Below, piece after piece: positions 17,223 through 26,496 of a stretch of DNA of 64,000 bases. The position numbers and the translations under genes are program-made. The notes under the pieces were generated by a model, which was not told where the DNA came from, did not search any database, and was given only the letters and a program-made list of their open reading frames with translations. Position 1 is the first letter of the stretch. Every line of letters starts with the position of its first letter. This DNA is from an uncultured Oscillospiraceae bacterium (GTDB lineage Bacteria; Bacillota; Clostridia; Oscillospirales; Oscillospiraceae), in contig CALWOA010000001.1 in NCBI GenBank assembly GCA_944382965.1, positions 1 through 64,000 of the forward strand, written 5' to 3'.

Positions 17223-17918
17223 TCATCTCATTATTTTCCTGCATATGTAGTATTTTGAAAAAGCGGTCTGTCTTAGATTTTCCAGTTGGAGACTTCGATA
17301 AATGAAGTCGGGCAAATACGCATCATACTTCACTTCCAAAAGCTGCTGTCCCAAGGGCATCACCGGACGTTTGAGAATGCTCGGATTCAGAAAGCTCTGT
17401 ATGTCATCGCAGGCGGATATTTGGGTATCTAACGTGATGCGTACATTCCCGTTTTTGTAAACATAAGGTATCCTGTAGTACTCCACAATGACAACAGGAC
17501 GCATCCGGGACAGCAACATCTCTCGCGTCAGTTTCTGCAGTACAGCAGGCTGGCATTCCATATGGGGCAGTACCTTCCCCGCCATCAACTGCTGTGTTTG
17601 CTCCAAAGTCAAGGGGCAGGATGATTTCAGGGTTTTTCCCCGTTCCTTTCGCTTGCATTCCAGTCGAATACGATCGGTGCTGCCATTGTAAATCCGAATG
17701 CGGAATTTTTCTCGGGGATCCGTCCCATTTTCATTTTCCCAGTAGCAGCGATTGTCGTAGTTGTCAAAATACAAGCTGCGGATCGTGTACCCGCCGGACG
17801 GCGATACATTCTTGTCCAGAGGTATTAAATGCTCCAGGCGGCTGCGCAGCAGCGGAACATGAACGGATTGGATCAGGTACTTCAGTTCGTGGCGGAAATT
17901 GGGTGCAGTATCCGTCAT
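17223..17918 (-). CDS. VTC-domain polyphosphate polymerase
   Basis: The 231-residue VTC (CYTH-like triphosphate tunnel) domain is expected to make polyphosphate from nucleoside triphosphate. Basic and acidic tunnel motifs appear in order: RHELKYLI at the N-terminus, TIRSLYFDN, EKFRIRIYNG, IRLECKRKERGKTLKSSC, VVIVEYYRIPYV and LLEVKYDAYLPDF. There is no SPX domain and no membrane segment, as in other bacterial members. It sits between CotH and DUF4956 genes on one transcript. The activity is known for the family; the coupling to CotH is not established. Confidence 0.88.
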   Translation of the reverse strand: MTDTAPNFRHELKYLIQSVHVPLLRSRLEHLIPLDKNVSPSGGYTIRSLYFDNYDNRCYWENENGTDPREKFRIRIYNGSTDRIRLECKRKERGKTLKSSCPLTLEQTQQLMAGKVLPHMECQPAVLQKLTREMLLSRMRPVVIVEYYRIPYVYKNGNVRITLDTQISACDDIQSFLNPSILKRPVMPLGQQLLEVKYDAYLPDFIYRSLQLENLRQTAFSKYYICRKIMR

Positions 17919-17980
17919 AAATTCACCCCGCCTTTCTGTAAACGATCATATATTGGCTATCCTGGCAGTGGATTCCTTTC

Positions 17981-19714
17981 TTAGTCTGCAGCCGCAGAAA
18001 GGGTCTTCAGGTATATTGTGACATCCTCATAAATTGGCTGCGTAATGTCATAGGGAGTATCGGTGTCCACCCGATACCATTTCCGCGTTTCCGTTTCTTT
18101 GGATGGGAGAGGCGGAAGAACCTGACCTGGTTTAACGGCATAGCTGACAACAGCACCAGTATCCCCCAGGGTGTTCACAACACAATATACCTGCCCCTCC
18201 AGCCATAAGCTGTCAAGAAAATCCAGCCTTTCTTTCATAAAAGAAACTAATCTGGTAACACTTTCATCGTAAGTCTCTCGCAGTGTGCTCTCCCAACGGA
18301 TTTGATTCATCATTGCTGCGGCTTCAATGAAGTTGGTATACGTCTCTACTCGGTTTTCAAATAGCTCCGTCAGCTGCGGACGGAATTCCTCTTTATATAG
18401 CTGCTTGACGTTTGCGGCAAAGGTGGGATCTTGATATAGATGATAATACAAAGAGACATCTGTTTGAGAAAGAAAGTAAGGGCGAAGTGCGTGAAATTGT
18501 TCCGGATATGTTAGTCCGGGATTAACTGGGTTTCCCATGGTGATATCGTAGTCCCATATTGGCCCGGCCACAATCCCCCGTGAAGGATCAGAACCGTCGA
18601 AATAGAAAAACTGACTAACAGCGCCAGCGTCCGCATTCCCGAAAATCTCTTCGATCAGGAACTTTCTGGCAAAGGAATCCTCATCGATTAATTCCCGCCA
18701 GTGTTTCCCTGTGACAGGATCTACTCCGTCTGATGCCATGATCGCAGCTTCCGCGGCCCTCCAAATTTCATGCAGCTGATCGTCCGGAAGAGAGCAGTAG
18801 CGAATACGCAATGCCAATCCACATGGAGTGTAAAAGAAATCCCTGCCGTATTCCTTCAATCGCCAGCCTAAATCGGAAGACACCAGAAAACTGTTGTCCT
18901 CTTGAATATTCAGCCGGTTGGAACCTACTTCATTACGCTCACACAGAAGATACAGCCCGGCATATTTCCCATTGAGGTACAGATTAACCCATTGGCATTC
19001 CGGTGAATAAACGGTACACACTTGACCTGCAAAATCGTACACAATTTTATTGCGTAAATTAGAGGCATCAAAACCATTTGCCAGCAAAATCCATTCGTCA
19101 GCATTACCCATACCAAGCAGATCCGCCTGGTCCATGAGAGTTAGACTATAGGGCTTTTTGTCCAGATCTCTCCAGGTGGCATTTCCACGGCCCTTGATTT
19201 CTTCTAAGTTTCCCTGGTATGCCAGAGTGCCGTCGGCCAAATACAGGCGCATATTACCAGCTTCTCCATTACCCTTCTCCATATGGATATAGTCCATATC
19301 CCCAGAGGCTGTGTCCAAAAAGATGGAAGGAATATTGTTGGAAGCCACAAAGGTAATGGTGCTGCGAGTTTCCTTATGAGAATTCAGCACAGTCAGTGCG
19401 TAAGGTGTGTTCAGTGCAAGTCCTTCGCAGAGCTGATCACGCTGCAAAGTAGTTCCATCCACAGATACTTGAGTTCCCCAAGGTATCTGTATCTGCGCTT
19501 GAGATAAGCTTTCATCATCTGGCAGAAAGACGAAATACTCGCCTGTCTCTTTCTGCCAACTATAGACAGACTCGTAATTGTTTCCCAAAGATAGTTTAAG
19601 GGAAAGCAATGGCTGCTCTGCCTGGATTTTAAGCATTTCTGACTTTCCCACTCGTAAGGCGCCGGCGATCAACAATATGGTAACTATCCAAACTGAGATT
19701 CTTCCCCACTTCAC
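17981..19714 (-). CDS. CotH-type protein kinase, membrane-anchored or secreted
   Basis: The 577-residue protein begins with a GTG codon behind GAGGTG and a single N-terminal membrane segment (7-20 or so). A beta-rich region follows, then a CotH kinase domain with IKGRGNATW, KKPYSLTL, LLANGFDASNLRNK, a segment ending YLLCERNEV, and the metal-binding GPIWDYDITMGN. CotH proteins are atypical kinases first described in spore coats. Here the protein is exported and grouped with a polyphosphate polymerase, so its target is probably at the cell surface. A small beta-type domain ends the protein. First gene of the three-gene operon. Confidence 0.85.
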   Translation of the reverse strand: MKWGRISVWIVTILLIAGALRVGKSEMLKIQAEQPLLSLKLSLGNNYESVYSWQKETGEYFVFLPDDESLSQAQIQIPWGTQVSVDGTTLQRDQLCEGLALNTPYALTVLNSHKETRSTITFVASNNIPSIFLDTASGDMDYIHMEKGNGEAGNMRLYLADGTLAYQGNLEEIKGRGNATWRDLDKKPYSLTLMDQADLLGMGNADEWILLANGFDASNLRNKIVYDFAGQVCTVYSPECQWVNLYLNGKYAGLYLLCERNEVGSNRLNIQEDNSFLVSSDLGWRLKEYGRDFFYTPCGLALRIRYCSLPDDQLHEIWRAAEAAIMASDGVDPVTGKHWRELIDEDSFARKFLIEEIFGNADAGAVSQFFYFDGSDPSRGIVAGPIWDYDITMGNPVNPGLTYPEQFHALRPYFLSQTDVSLYYHLYQDPTFAANVKQLYKEEFRPQLTELFENRVETYTNFIEAAAMMNQIRWESTLRETYDESVTRLVSFMKERLDFLDSLWLEGQVYCVVNTLGDTGAVVSYAVKPGQVLPPLPSKETETRKWYRVDTDTPYDITQPIYEDVTIYLKTLSAAAD

Positions 19715-20222
19715 AATCTTTCACCTCGTTTACCAAGTTGCTTCTGAGAATGATTCCGCAGGCGCCGATGTTGCACAAAAGGCAGCAAATAATACCACAA
19801 AAGAAAGGTTGGGTATTGTCCAGGCGAGGAAACAGTACGAACACCAAAACAAATAGTACAAATAATTTGGCCAAGCTCCGAAGGACAAGTTGCAAACTAC
19901 TACAATAAGCTGGATTCCTTCTTTATGTGTTGACTGTGTCTGGTGTTCTGCCTTGGATGAACAAGCACTTGTTTTTTTGCGTCAGGCATTTTCTTTTTAC
20001 AATTTATATTAATGAATATTATTCCGTCGAATATTGTATCATACCCCTGAAAGGTTGTCTAGGAAAATTTCATTTACCAATTTCCACTTTTGTGTGGAAG
20101 CGGAGAAGCTACATTGTATTCAGCGGAAAACAAATCGGCTGGACAGAGGCGTATCCTTGCCCAGCTGATATTTTTGGCGCTCTATTTCCGTTCGGTTTCA
20201 ATTTGTAGCAGAAAATTGGGGG
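19715..20222 (-). promoter_or_regulatory. Non-coding stretch with CotH operon promoter and long leader
   Basis: No supported gene lies in these 508 bases. On the minus strand TAGACA (20061-20056), a 17-base spacer and TACAAT (20038-20033) form a good promoter. It would give a leader of about 310 bases before the CotH start at 19714. The leader is AT-rich, and I could not assign it to a known riboswitch class. The other 160 bases, toward the regulator gene, show nothing recognisable. Confidence 0.5.
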
Positions 20223-20966
20223 CTATTGCCGGAATCGCCGTCGGAATTCTGTAGGGGAGATGCCGATGATCTGGGTAAAAACCCGGGAAAAGTAGTTGGG
20301 ATCACTGAAACCCACCCGGGAGGCAATTTCCGCAATGCTGTCGTGGGACAGCAGCAGGCTATTTTTTGCCTGCTCCACCCGTACTTTGTTAACGTATACA
20401 TTAATATTGACTCCGGTGCGTCGCTTGAAAATTCGGCTTAGGTAGGATTCACTGCAATGGCAGAAGGCTGCCAGGTCGGCAACCGCAATCCGGTTTGTGG
20501 TGTTGCGGCGGATGTATTCCATGGCGTGAGAAAGGATGGTGTCCTCGCTGGAAGTGTAGTAGCGCACGGTGTTTTCCGATGCGGCGTGGGTGCGCTGGAG
20601 GATTTGGTAGGTTTGTCCCAGGTATTCTGCCACCAGTTCCAATCCCGGAAGCAGATCTTCCGGGTCAATGCTGGGGGTGCGGATACAGGAGTTGTAAAGT
20701 TTTTTGGCTTCCTCTGGATCCAAAGCCGGCTCCTTGGCACAGCTGCGGCAAATGCGGCGCTCTACTTTGCCGGCACTGACGGGAAAGAATCCGGCGTTGA
20801 CTGAACCCAGAAGGAAATCCTCACTATAAATGGGTATCACATATTCTCCAAGGCCGCCGTGACAGACCCCAAAGTAGGTCTTCTTTGTCCGTTCCAGCTT
20901 GTCAAACATCCCACGGATCATGGAAAGACACTGCCACCAGTGAGCCTGGTTGGACTTCATGTACAT
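20223..20966 (-). pseudogene. AraC-family regulator with PocR-like sensor, 5' end missing
   Basis: The C-terminal about 100 residues are an intact AraC double helix-turn-helix (IAVADLAAFCHCSESYLSRI and SIAEIASRVGFSDPNYFS, ending PTEFRRRFR). The first about 100 residues match the later part of a PocR sensory domain (FGVCHGGLGEYVIPI, then a GSVNAGFFPVSAG segment). The start of that domain is absent: the frame stays open upstream as PYCMYMKSN to about 20976 and then meets the divergent oxidoreductase gene, with no promoter or ribosome-binding site between them. The internal ATG at 20966 could express a shortened protein, but a normal copy would be roughly 70-100 residues longer. Regulators of this type usually control the adjacent sugar-uptake genes. 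Confidence 0.65.
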
Positions 20967-20990
20967 GCAGTAGGGATACCCTGGAATGGG
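20967..20990. other. Deletion junction joining two divergent truncated genes
   Basis: On the minus strand the PocR/AraC reading frame is recognisable up to about 20976. On the plus strand the oxidoreductase family sequence (LEWVGSIPGKRESRR) is recognisable from about 20981. The two genes are divergent, so both normally start with their N-termini facing each other across a promoter region. That region, the 5' part of the regulator and about the first 300 codons of the oxidoreductase are missing at one point. Confidence 0.6.
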
Positions 20991-22336
20991 TGGGCAGCAT
21001 CCCTGGCAAACGGGAAAGCCGCCGGATGGAGACGGCTTATCTTTTGACGGAAGAAGATATCCGCACCGGAAGACACTTCTCCGACGGTGCCTTCTACGGC
21101 GGATGGTACATGGATAACCACCCCGCTGGCGGAATGCACGATACCAAGGAAGAAAACTGCGTCCAGATTCCCGTCAATGTTTATCAGATTCCCCTGGGAT
21201 GTCTGTACCAGAACCGGGTGCCCAACCTGTTGTTTGCAGGTCGGAACATTGGCACCCAGCGTCAGGCTTTTGTATCCAGCCGGGTGATGAATACCTGCGC
21301 TTTGGCTGGTCAGGCGGCCGGGGAACTGGCCTGTACCATGGTTTGCACAGGGAAATACCCAGGGCAGCTGGAAAGAGAGGACATCCAACAGATTCAGCGC
21401 AAACTGCTGTGCGGCGATATGTTTATCCCCGGAACGGACATTGCAGACCCCGAGGATCTGAGCAGCCAGGCCAAGACTTTTGCCAGTAGCAGCCACGATG
21501 GGTTCTGGGGGAAGCCCCAAGGAAAGATGCCAATTACGGAAGGCAGCTTCCTGACTTTCCCGGGACTGGAAGGAAAACAGCTGAAGCTGATGGTGGAAGC
21601 AGAGCGCCCGTGCACCATGCATGGCACCTGGCATATCAGTTCTCTGCCCAACCGGTTCTGTTTGGGGCAGGAAGCGGGCCGCTGGCAGGCGGAGATTGCC
21701 CCGGGCAGAAATGAACTTTCTCTGCCGGTGCCAACCGGAGGAGGAAATCGATTCTGCACCCTGGCCTTGGAAGCCTGTGAAGGTGTGGCTATCCTGTGTG
21801 TAGAACCGGAGCGGGAAGGATTCCTATGCGGACACAAGGACAGCCCGGTGTATTTGGAGCCTATGCTGGCCTATCCGGAGGAAACGCCTCTGTACAAACC
21901 GGAACAGGTGCTGGAATTCCCCAATCGCCCCTGGAACGCCCCTAATCAGTGGAAGGCAGCCCGGGAGGATCGGAAGCCGTGGCTGGAACTTCACTGGCAG
22001 AAGTCGATTCCGATTCGCCAGATCCAGCTGTTCCTGGACCCAAGCCTGAACGAAGAACTTCCCAGCAGCCGGGCCAAGTGCTGGCAGGAAAGCCATCACT
22101 TTGTCCCCCGCACCGCCATGCCGCAATCGCTGATCCGCAATGCTGCGGTACTGGCATTGGGAGAGGATGGTGTCTGGAAAGAAATCGGACACCTTCGGGA
22201 CAACTGCCAGCGCCTGGTGGTGCTGAAGCTGCCGGAGCCGGTGGTAACTCTGGCGATTCGCCTTCAGGTGGAGCAGACCTGGGGCGGCGCCCCTGCCGTG
22301 TATCACATCGGCGTATATTCGGAAAACAACGGTTGA
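20975..22336 (+). pseudogene. FAD-dependent oxidoreductase, N-terminal half missing
   Basis: The readable protein begins near LEWVGSIPGKRESRR and continues through LLTEEDIRTGRHFSDGAF, VPNLLFAGRNI and RVMNTCALAGQAAGELA. These are the C-terminal FAD-contact motifs of FAD_oxidored-type proteins. An approximately 280-residue beta-rich C-terminal region follows. The N-terminal Rossmann fold with its GxGxxG dinucleotide site is absent, so the product cannot bind FAD normally. No ribosome-binding site precedes any in-frame start. It lies directly upstream of the carbohydrate ABC transporter genes and was probably the first gene of that operon. Confidence 0.7.
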
Positions 22337-22383
22337 AAAAGCCGTGTTTTATTGGAAACTAACATGAAAGGAAAGGAAACACT

Positions 22384-23706
22384 ATGAAACTGAAGAAAGC
22401 ATTGGGTATCGTTCTGGCTCTGGCAATGGTTCTGACTCTGGCTGCCTGTGGCGCTGCCCCTGCCCAGGAAACCCAGGCTCCCGAAACCGCAGCCCCCGCT
22501 GCCAACGCCGAAACCACGGCTGCTGCGGCAGAACCTGTCAACATCGTCTGGGCTGGCTGGTCCGGAGAAGAAGAGGCATCCAAGGATATCTTTGGCCGGA
22601 TGATGGATACCTACCGGGAACAGACCGGCAACGACGTGACCTGGGTAGGCTGGACTTGGGCCGACACCGCTCAGCAGCTGCTAATCCGGACCCAGGGCGG
22701 CGAACAGCTGGACATCGCCCAGGTGGATATCGGTATCTTCAACACAGTTGCCGCTGCCGGCGTTCTGGCTGACTGGAACGAAGTGGTGGGCGCTGACTAC
22801 ATGAGCCAGGCCTTTGAGCAGTCCGCTCTGGACGTGGGCAACATTGACGGTCAGCAGCTGGGCATGCCCTGGTCCATGGCCTCCATCACCATGGTTTATA
22901 ACCCCGAAATCCTGGCTGCTGCCGGTTGGGACAAGGTGCCGGTAACCATCGAAGAGTTTGAAGCCTGCATGGCAGACATCAAATCTTACAACCCCGAAAT
23001 CGTTCCCTACGCCGTTTCCACCAAGGACGCCACCTGCGCTGGCGACTTCATGCCCTGGCTGTGGACCTTCGGCGGCGCCATCTTCAATGATGACGGTTCC
23101 GTTGCCATCAACTCCGAGAATGCAGTCAAGTGCGTCCAGTGGTACCAGGGCCTGATGGAAAAGGGCTACATTGCCATGGATACCGGTCGTGGCGAGGCTC
23201 GTCAGCTGTTTGCCCAGGGCAAGGTTGCCTTCTATGACGATGCTGTGGTTGCCAAGGGCCAGGCTGTAAATAACGGCGTGGCTCCGGAAGATGTGGTCAA
23301 GGTTTGTTCCGCCATGGAGCGTCCTGTGCTGAAGGAAGGCGACGCTCCCCAGTCCACCATGTGGGGCCATATGCTGGTCTGCTTCAAGGACTCTGAGTAC
23401 AAAGAGCAGGCTGCCGAACTGGCTAAGGTGCTGGTGAGCAACGAAGTGGCTCTGGACTACTTCACCAACAACGGTATGCCCCCTGTCACCAAGGAAGCTG
23501 CCGCACTGGAAGAAGTGACCAGTGACGCTTACCTCAGCGGCTTCATGGACTCCACCGCCACTGCCCGGCTGGAGGAGACTGCCCGTATGACCAACGCCAA
23601 CGAGGTCAAGACCGTAATTACCGAGGAACTGCAGTACGCTCTGCTGGGTCAGAAGACCGCGGAGCAGGCAGTTGCCGACATGGCTGCCCGTCTGGAAGCT
23701 CTTTAA
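22384..23706 (+). CDS. Carbohydrate ABC transporter solute-binding lipoprotein
   Basis: The 440-residue lipoprotein has a signal peptide with lipobox LAAC (C22), then an Ala/Thr/Pro-rich linker to about residue 50. The family 1 extracellular solute-binding fold follows (VNIVWAGWSGEE, MPWSMASITMVYNPEI, FMPWLWTFGGAIFNDDG). GAAAGGAAA precedes the start. Two permease genes follow, separated by two hairpins that may favour a high level of the binding protein over the membrane subunits. There is no ATPase in the operon. The substrate is unknown; family members bind oligosaccharides. Confidence 0.9.
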   Translation: MKLKKALGIVLALAMVLTLAACGAAPAQETQAPETAAPAANAETTAAAAEPVNIVWAGWSGEEEASKDIFGRMMDTYREQTGNDVTWVGWTWADTAQQLLIRTQGGEQLDIAQVDIGIFNTVAAAGVLADWNEVVGADYMSQAFEQSALDVGNIDGQQLGMPWSMASITMVYNPEILAAAGWDKVPVTIEEFEACMADIKSYNPEIVPYAVSTKDATCAGDFMPWLWTFGGAIFNDDGSVAINSENAVKCVQWYQGLMEKGYIAMDTGRGEARQLFAQGKVAFYDDAVVAKGQAVNNGVAPEDVVKVCSAMERPVLKEGDAPQSTMWGHMLVCFKDSEYKEQAAELAKVLVSNEVALDYFTNNGMPPVTKEAAALEEVTSDAYLSGFMDSTATARLEETARMTNANEVKTVITEELQYALLGQKTAEQAVADMAARLEAL

Positions 23707-23728
23707 AAGTAACATTCGCAGAACGATG

Positions 23729-23817
23729 GGGGCACGGCCCAGTGCCGTGCCCCTTCCCCAAAGGACATGGATTGCCCTTAGTCTACAGGGTGACAGACCC
23801 CTGTCTTTTTGTAGACT
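23729..23817 (+). promoter_or_regulatory. Two hairpins between binding-protein and permease genes
   Basis: Stem GGGGCACGGC / GCCGTGCCCC (23729-23738 with 23744-23753) lacks a T run, so it is more likely an mRNA-stabilising or attenuating hairpin than a full terminator. A second structure pairs AGTCTAC (23780-23786) with GTAGACT (23811-23817), with an inner stem and an internal T run (23806-23810). Confidence 0.6.
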
Positions 23818-23843
23818 GAGGGTAAGAAAGTGGGAGGTAACCT

Positions 23844-24734
23844 ATGGACACGATTCGAAACGGACGGCTGTCTGACAAGCAGGTCGGCGTGCTGCTGATT
23901 CTGCCGGGACTGGCGATCTTTGCGGCCATTATTCTGTATCCGTTTGTGGATGCAGTGCTGATGAGCTTCACTGACCGTTCCATGATTTATCCCGATTACA
24001 AGTGGGTGCAGTTTGAAAATTATCAGAAGGTTTTCAAGGACCCCTACTTTACCAAAACTCTGACCACCACGGTATTGTTTGTGCTGGGTGCTACGGTGCT
24101 TCCGTATGTGCTGGGCATGTTCTGGGCGGTGGTGCTGAACCAGGGATTCCGTGGCTCGGAATTTCTGCGGGGCGTAACGCTGGTCAACTGGATTATCCCC
24201 GGCACCGCCATCGGCTTTCTGTGGAGTTGGATTTTCAACGGCCAATATGGCATTCTGAACAACGTACTTAAGGCCCTGGGTATTCTGGAAACCGGCGTTC
24301 CCTGGCTGGGGCAGACCAACACGGCGCTGCTGTGCGTGATCATTGCCCGTACCTGGCAGATGCTGCCTTGGTATATGGCCTTCCTGCTGGGCGGACTGCA
24401 AAGCGTTTCTCTGGAACAGGTGGAGGCAGCCCACATTGACGGAGCCAACAACCTGCAGACCTTCTTCCGGGTGATCCTGCCGGGAATGAAGCAGACGGCT
24501 ATGCTGATTTTCGTGCTGGGCCTCATCGGCAACCTGCAGCACTTTGACCTTCCCTGGACCATGGCCCAGGGCGGCCCGGCCCGGGCCACCACCACTTTGT
24601 CCATTGAGGTTTACACCACCGCTTTCAAGAACTGGAACATGGGCAAGGCGGCTACCGTTGGCACCATCTGGGCAGTGATTCTGGCCTGCTTCAGTGCCAT
24701 CTATCTGAAGCTGAACAACGACGAAAACGCCTAA
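23844..24734 (+). CDS. Sugar ABC transporter permease (MalF class)
   Basis: The 296-residue membrane subunit of a CUT1-type importer has six predicted membrane segments. It begins VLLILPGLAIFAAIILYPFV after a short cytoplasmic lead. The cytoplasmic coupling loop, after SLEQVEAAHIDGANN, is the EAA motif. GGGAGG precedes the start. The gap of about 140 bases from the binding-protein gene contains two hairpins; the second permease follows after 12 bases. Confidence 0.92.
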   Translation: MDTIRNGRLSDKQVGVLLILPGLAIFAAIILYPFVDAVLMSFTDRSMIYPDYKWVQFENYQKVFKDPYFTKTLTTTVLFVLGATVLPYVLGMFWAVVLNQGFRGSEFLRGVTLVNWIIPGTAIGFLWSWIFNGQYGILNNVLKALGILETGVPWLGQTNTALLCVIIARTWQMLPWYMAFLLGGLQSVSLEQVEAAHIDGANNLQTFFRVILPGMKQTAMLIFVLGLIGNLQHFDLPWTMAQGGPARATTTLSIEVYTTAFKNWNMGKAATVGTIWAVILACFSAIYLKLNNDENA

Positions 24735-24746
24735 GGAGGGAAGAAG

Positions 24747-25577
24747 ATGTTTCAAAAAACGCTGGCATTCCGGATTTTCTTCTGGGCAAGCCTGCTGCTG
24801 ATTGGAGGATTTGTATTTCTGCCCCTGCTGTGGATGATCAACACTGCTTTGAAACCCACGGATTTGACCTTCAGCAGCTATTTCTTTACCGGACCGCTGA
24901 CCCTGGACAATATTATCCACATCGTCACTGACCCCAAGATTATGACCTACCTGAAAAACAGCCTTTGGGTATCCTTCGGCTCCAGTTTTATGGCCACGCT
25001 GGTGGCGGCACTGGCTGGTTACAGCTTTTCCAAATTCCGCTATCGGGGCAGAAAATTCGTCATGGGCATGTTCATGATGAGTCAGGCTTTTCCCCAGGCC
25101 ATTTTGCTGCTGGCGATTTATGCCATGATGAACAAGGCAGGACTTCTGGGCAGCTATTGGGCGCTGATTATCAGCTATGTGGTGTTCACTCTGCCGGTGG
25201 GCACCTGGACTCTGAAAAGTTACTTTGACCAGATTCCGGACTCCCTGATGGAAAGTGCCAAGCTGGACGGAGCGGGCAACTTCCGAATCATGCTTCAAAT
25301 CATTTTCCCCCTGGCGGTCCCCGGCATGATTTCCATTGCCATTTATGGCTTCGTGTGGAGTTGGAACGATCTGCTCTACTCCATGACTTTGGTGACGGAT
25401 ACCGCCCGCAGGACGCTGGCCTCCGGCTTGGTGATGACTTTCCTGGGCGAAGCTTCCACCAACTGGGGCTACATGATGGCGGCATCTATTGTGGCGGCGA
25501 TTCCGGTTACGGTTATTTTCGTGTTCCTGCAGCGATACTTTATCCAGGGCTTAACCTCTGGCGCGGTAAAAGGATAA
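24747..25577 (+). CDS. Sugar ABC transporter permease (MalG class)
   Basis: The 276-residue partner permease has six membrane segments and the EAA loop MESAKLDGAGNFRIMLQIIF. AAGGAGG precedes the start. Last gene of the operon, followed by a strong terminator. Like the 7.0 kb pair it depends on an ATPase encoded elsewhere. Confidence 0.92.
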   Translation: MFQKTLAFRIFFWASLLLIGGFVFLPLLWMINTALKPTDLTFSSYFFTGPLTLDNIIHIVTDPKIMTYLKNSLWVSFGSSFMATLVAALAGYSFSKFRYRGRKFVMGMFMMSQAFPQAILLLAIYAMMNKAGLLGSYWALIISYVVFTLPVGTWTLKSYFDQIPDSLMESAKLDGAGNFRIMLQIIFPLAVPGMISIAIYGFVWSWNDLLYSMTLVTDTARRTLASGLVMTFLGEASTNWGYMMAASIVAAIPVTVIFVFLQRYFIQGLTSGAVKG

Positions 25578-25581
25578 AGGG

Positions 25582-25620
25582 AAACCACCTGCTTCTTTTG
25601 TTTGGGGCAGGTGGTTTTTG
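25582..25620 (+). terminator. Terminator of the sugar ABC operon
   Basis: Stem AAACCACCTGC / GCAGGTGGTTT followed by a T run. Confidence 0.85.
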
Positions 25621-25970
25621 TATGGAGTCGGTGAAAAAACAGCTTTACGAGAATATATGAAAAATCTGAAACTATTTATGTATAAACAGGGGTTTAAAGA
25701 TTTTTGCGAAAAGCTTTGATGAGCGCATAATACCTGGCTTTTGTCAGGGAAAAAGAATTGCCAGACCATCTCAAATCGTGGAAAATACGTTCTTTTGACG
25801 AAGAATGTGAAGCGGATGTTCTCAAAAGATGAAATGAATAAGATAGCTGCCTTTTGACAGTCCATACGCCATGGAAGCTTCTGATTCCATGGCGTTTTGC
25901 GTAGGTAACCCCAGAAAGATAGTCTCCTATGGTATTGTGATCGCAATCAGTATGAGTACAAAAACAAACA
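25621..25970 (+). other. Gene-free stretch with an orphan terminator
   Basis: No convincing gene. A 20-codon reading frame starts near 25658 but nothing supports it. At 25866-25898 there is a strong hairpin (ACGCCATGGAA / TTCCATGGCGT) followed by TTTT. A terminator with no gene in front of it suggests a lost gene or a small RNA between 25621 and 25865. Confidence 0.45.
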
Positions 25971-25999
25971 TTGAAAATAACCTGGGCATTTTGTATACT
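25971..25999 (+). promoter_or_regulatory. Promoter at the left edge of the accessory region
   Basis: TTGAAA (25971-25976), a 17-base spacer and TATACT (25994-25999), 51 bases ahead of the gene at 26050. Confidence 0.65.
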
Positions 26000-26049
26000 G
26001 GTTTTAAAAGAATTGACTTCCTGTACGGTTATCCAGAAAGGAGGACGCC

Positions 26050-26472
26050 ATGGAATGGAACACGGAAGGGATTCTTGCCGTATTGCTGATTTCCCTGCTC
26101 TATAATCAGTTTATTTTCCGCAGTGCAGTACTTCATATATTCGAGATTGGGAAAAGCAGAACCTTTTTGAAAAAAGAAAAAGCTCGCATTCCGCTGAAAC
26201 GAAAAATCCTGCTGAACGGGTATGTGGAACGATGCAAATACTATGTGCCTACGGCAAGGCGGCTGATGTATGCTTACTGGCTGGGAGATGAAATGATTCT
26301 TTTGTGCCTGCTGTGTTGGATGGCTTCCCGATTCTGGGGGGCGGCAAACCTTGTGCTGCCCTATGTCATGTCTGCCAAGGTTTTTTTGTTTGACATTCCA
26401 ACCCTGGTGTTCCTTTTCGTCATGACGAAACACGGAAAAAATGGCGGGGTAGTCTGGAGATGGGAAAAATAG
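26050..26472 (+). CDS. Membrane protein of unknown function, paralogue of the 33939 gene
   Basis: The 140-residue protein has three likely membrane segments (about 7-25, 77-100 and 113-128). I do not recognise a named family. It is clearly related along its length to the protein at 33939-34361, also 140 residues. Shared signatures are GKSRTFLKK, a GYV then CK pair, a CLLxW stretch, a DIP motif near residue 117 and a C-terminal WRW. AAGGAGG precedes the start. It opens a run of small same-strand genes. Confidence 0.8.
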   Translation: MEWNTEGILAVLLISLLYNQFIFRSAVLHIFEIGKSRTFLKKEKARIPLKRKILLNGYVERCKYYVPTARRLMYAYWLGDEMILLCLLCWMASRFWGAANLVLPYVMSAKVFLFDIPTLVFLFVMTKHGKNGGVVWRWEK

Positions 26473-26496
26473 CACGTAGAAAGGAAGGGAAGATTT

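Noticed and set aside
19629-19895. Minus-strand 88-codon hydrophobic reading frame overlapping the CotH start
   Set aside because: It starts with TTG and has no ribosome-binding site, and it runs into the CotH gene in another frame; the hydrophobic stretch is AT-rich leader sequence.
25658-25720. 20-codon open frame that could encode a small peptide
   Set aside because: No ribosome-binding site or conserved pattern; length is too short to support alone.
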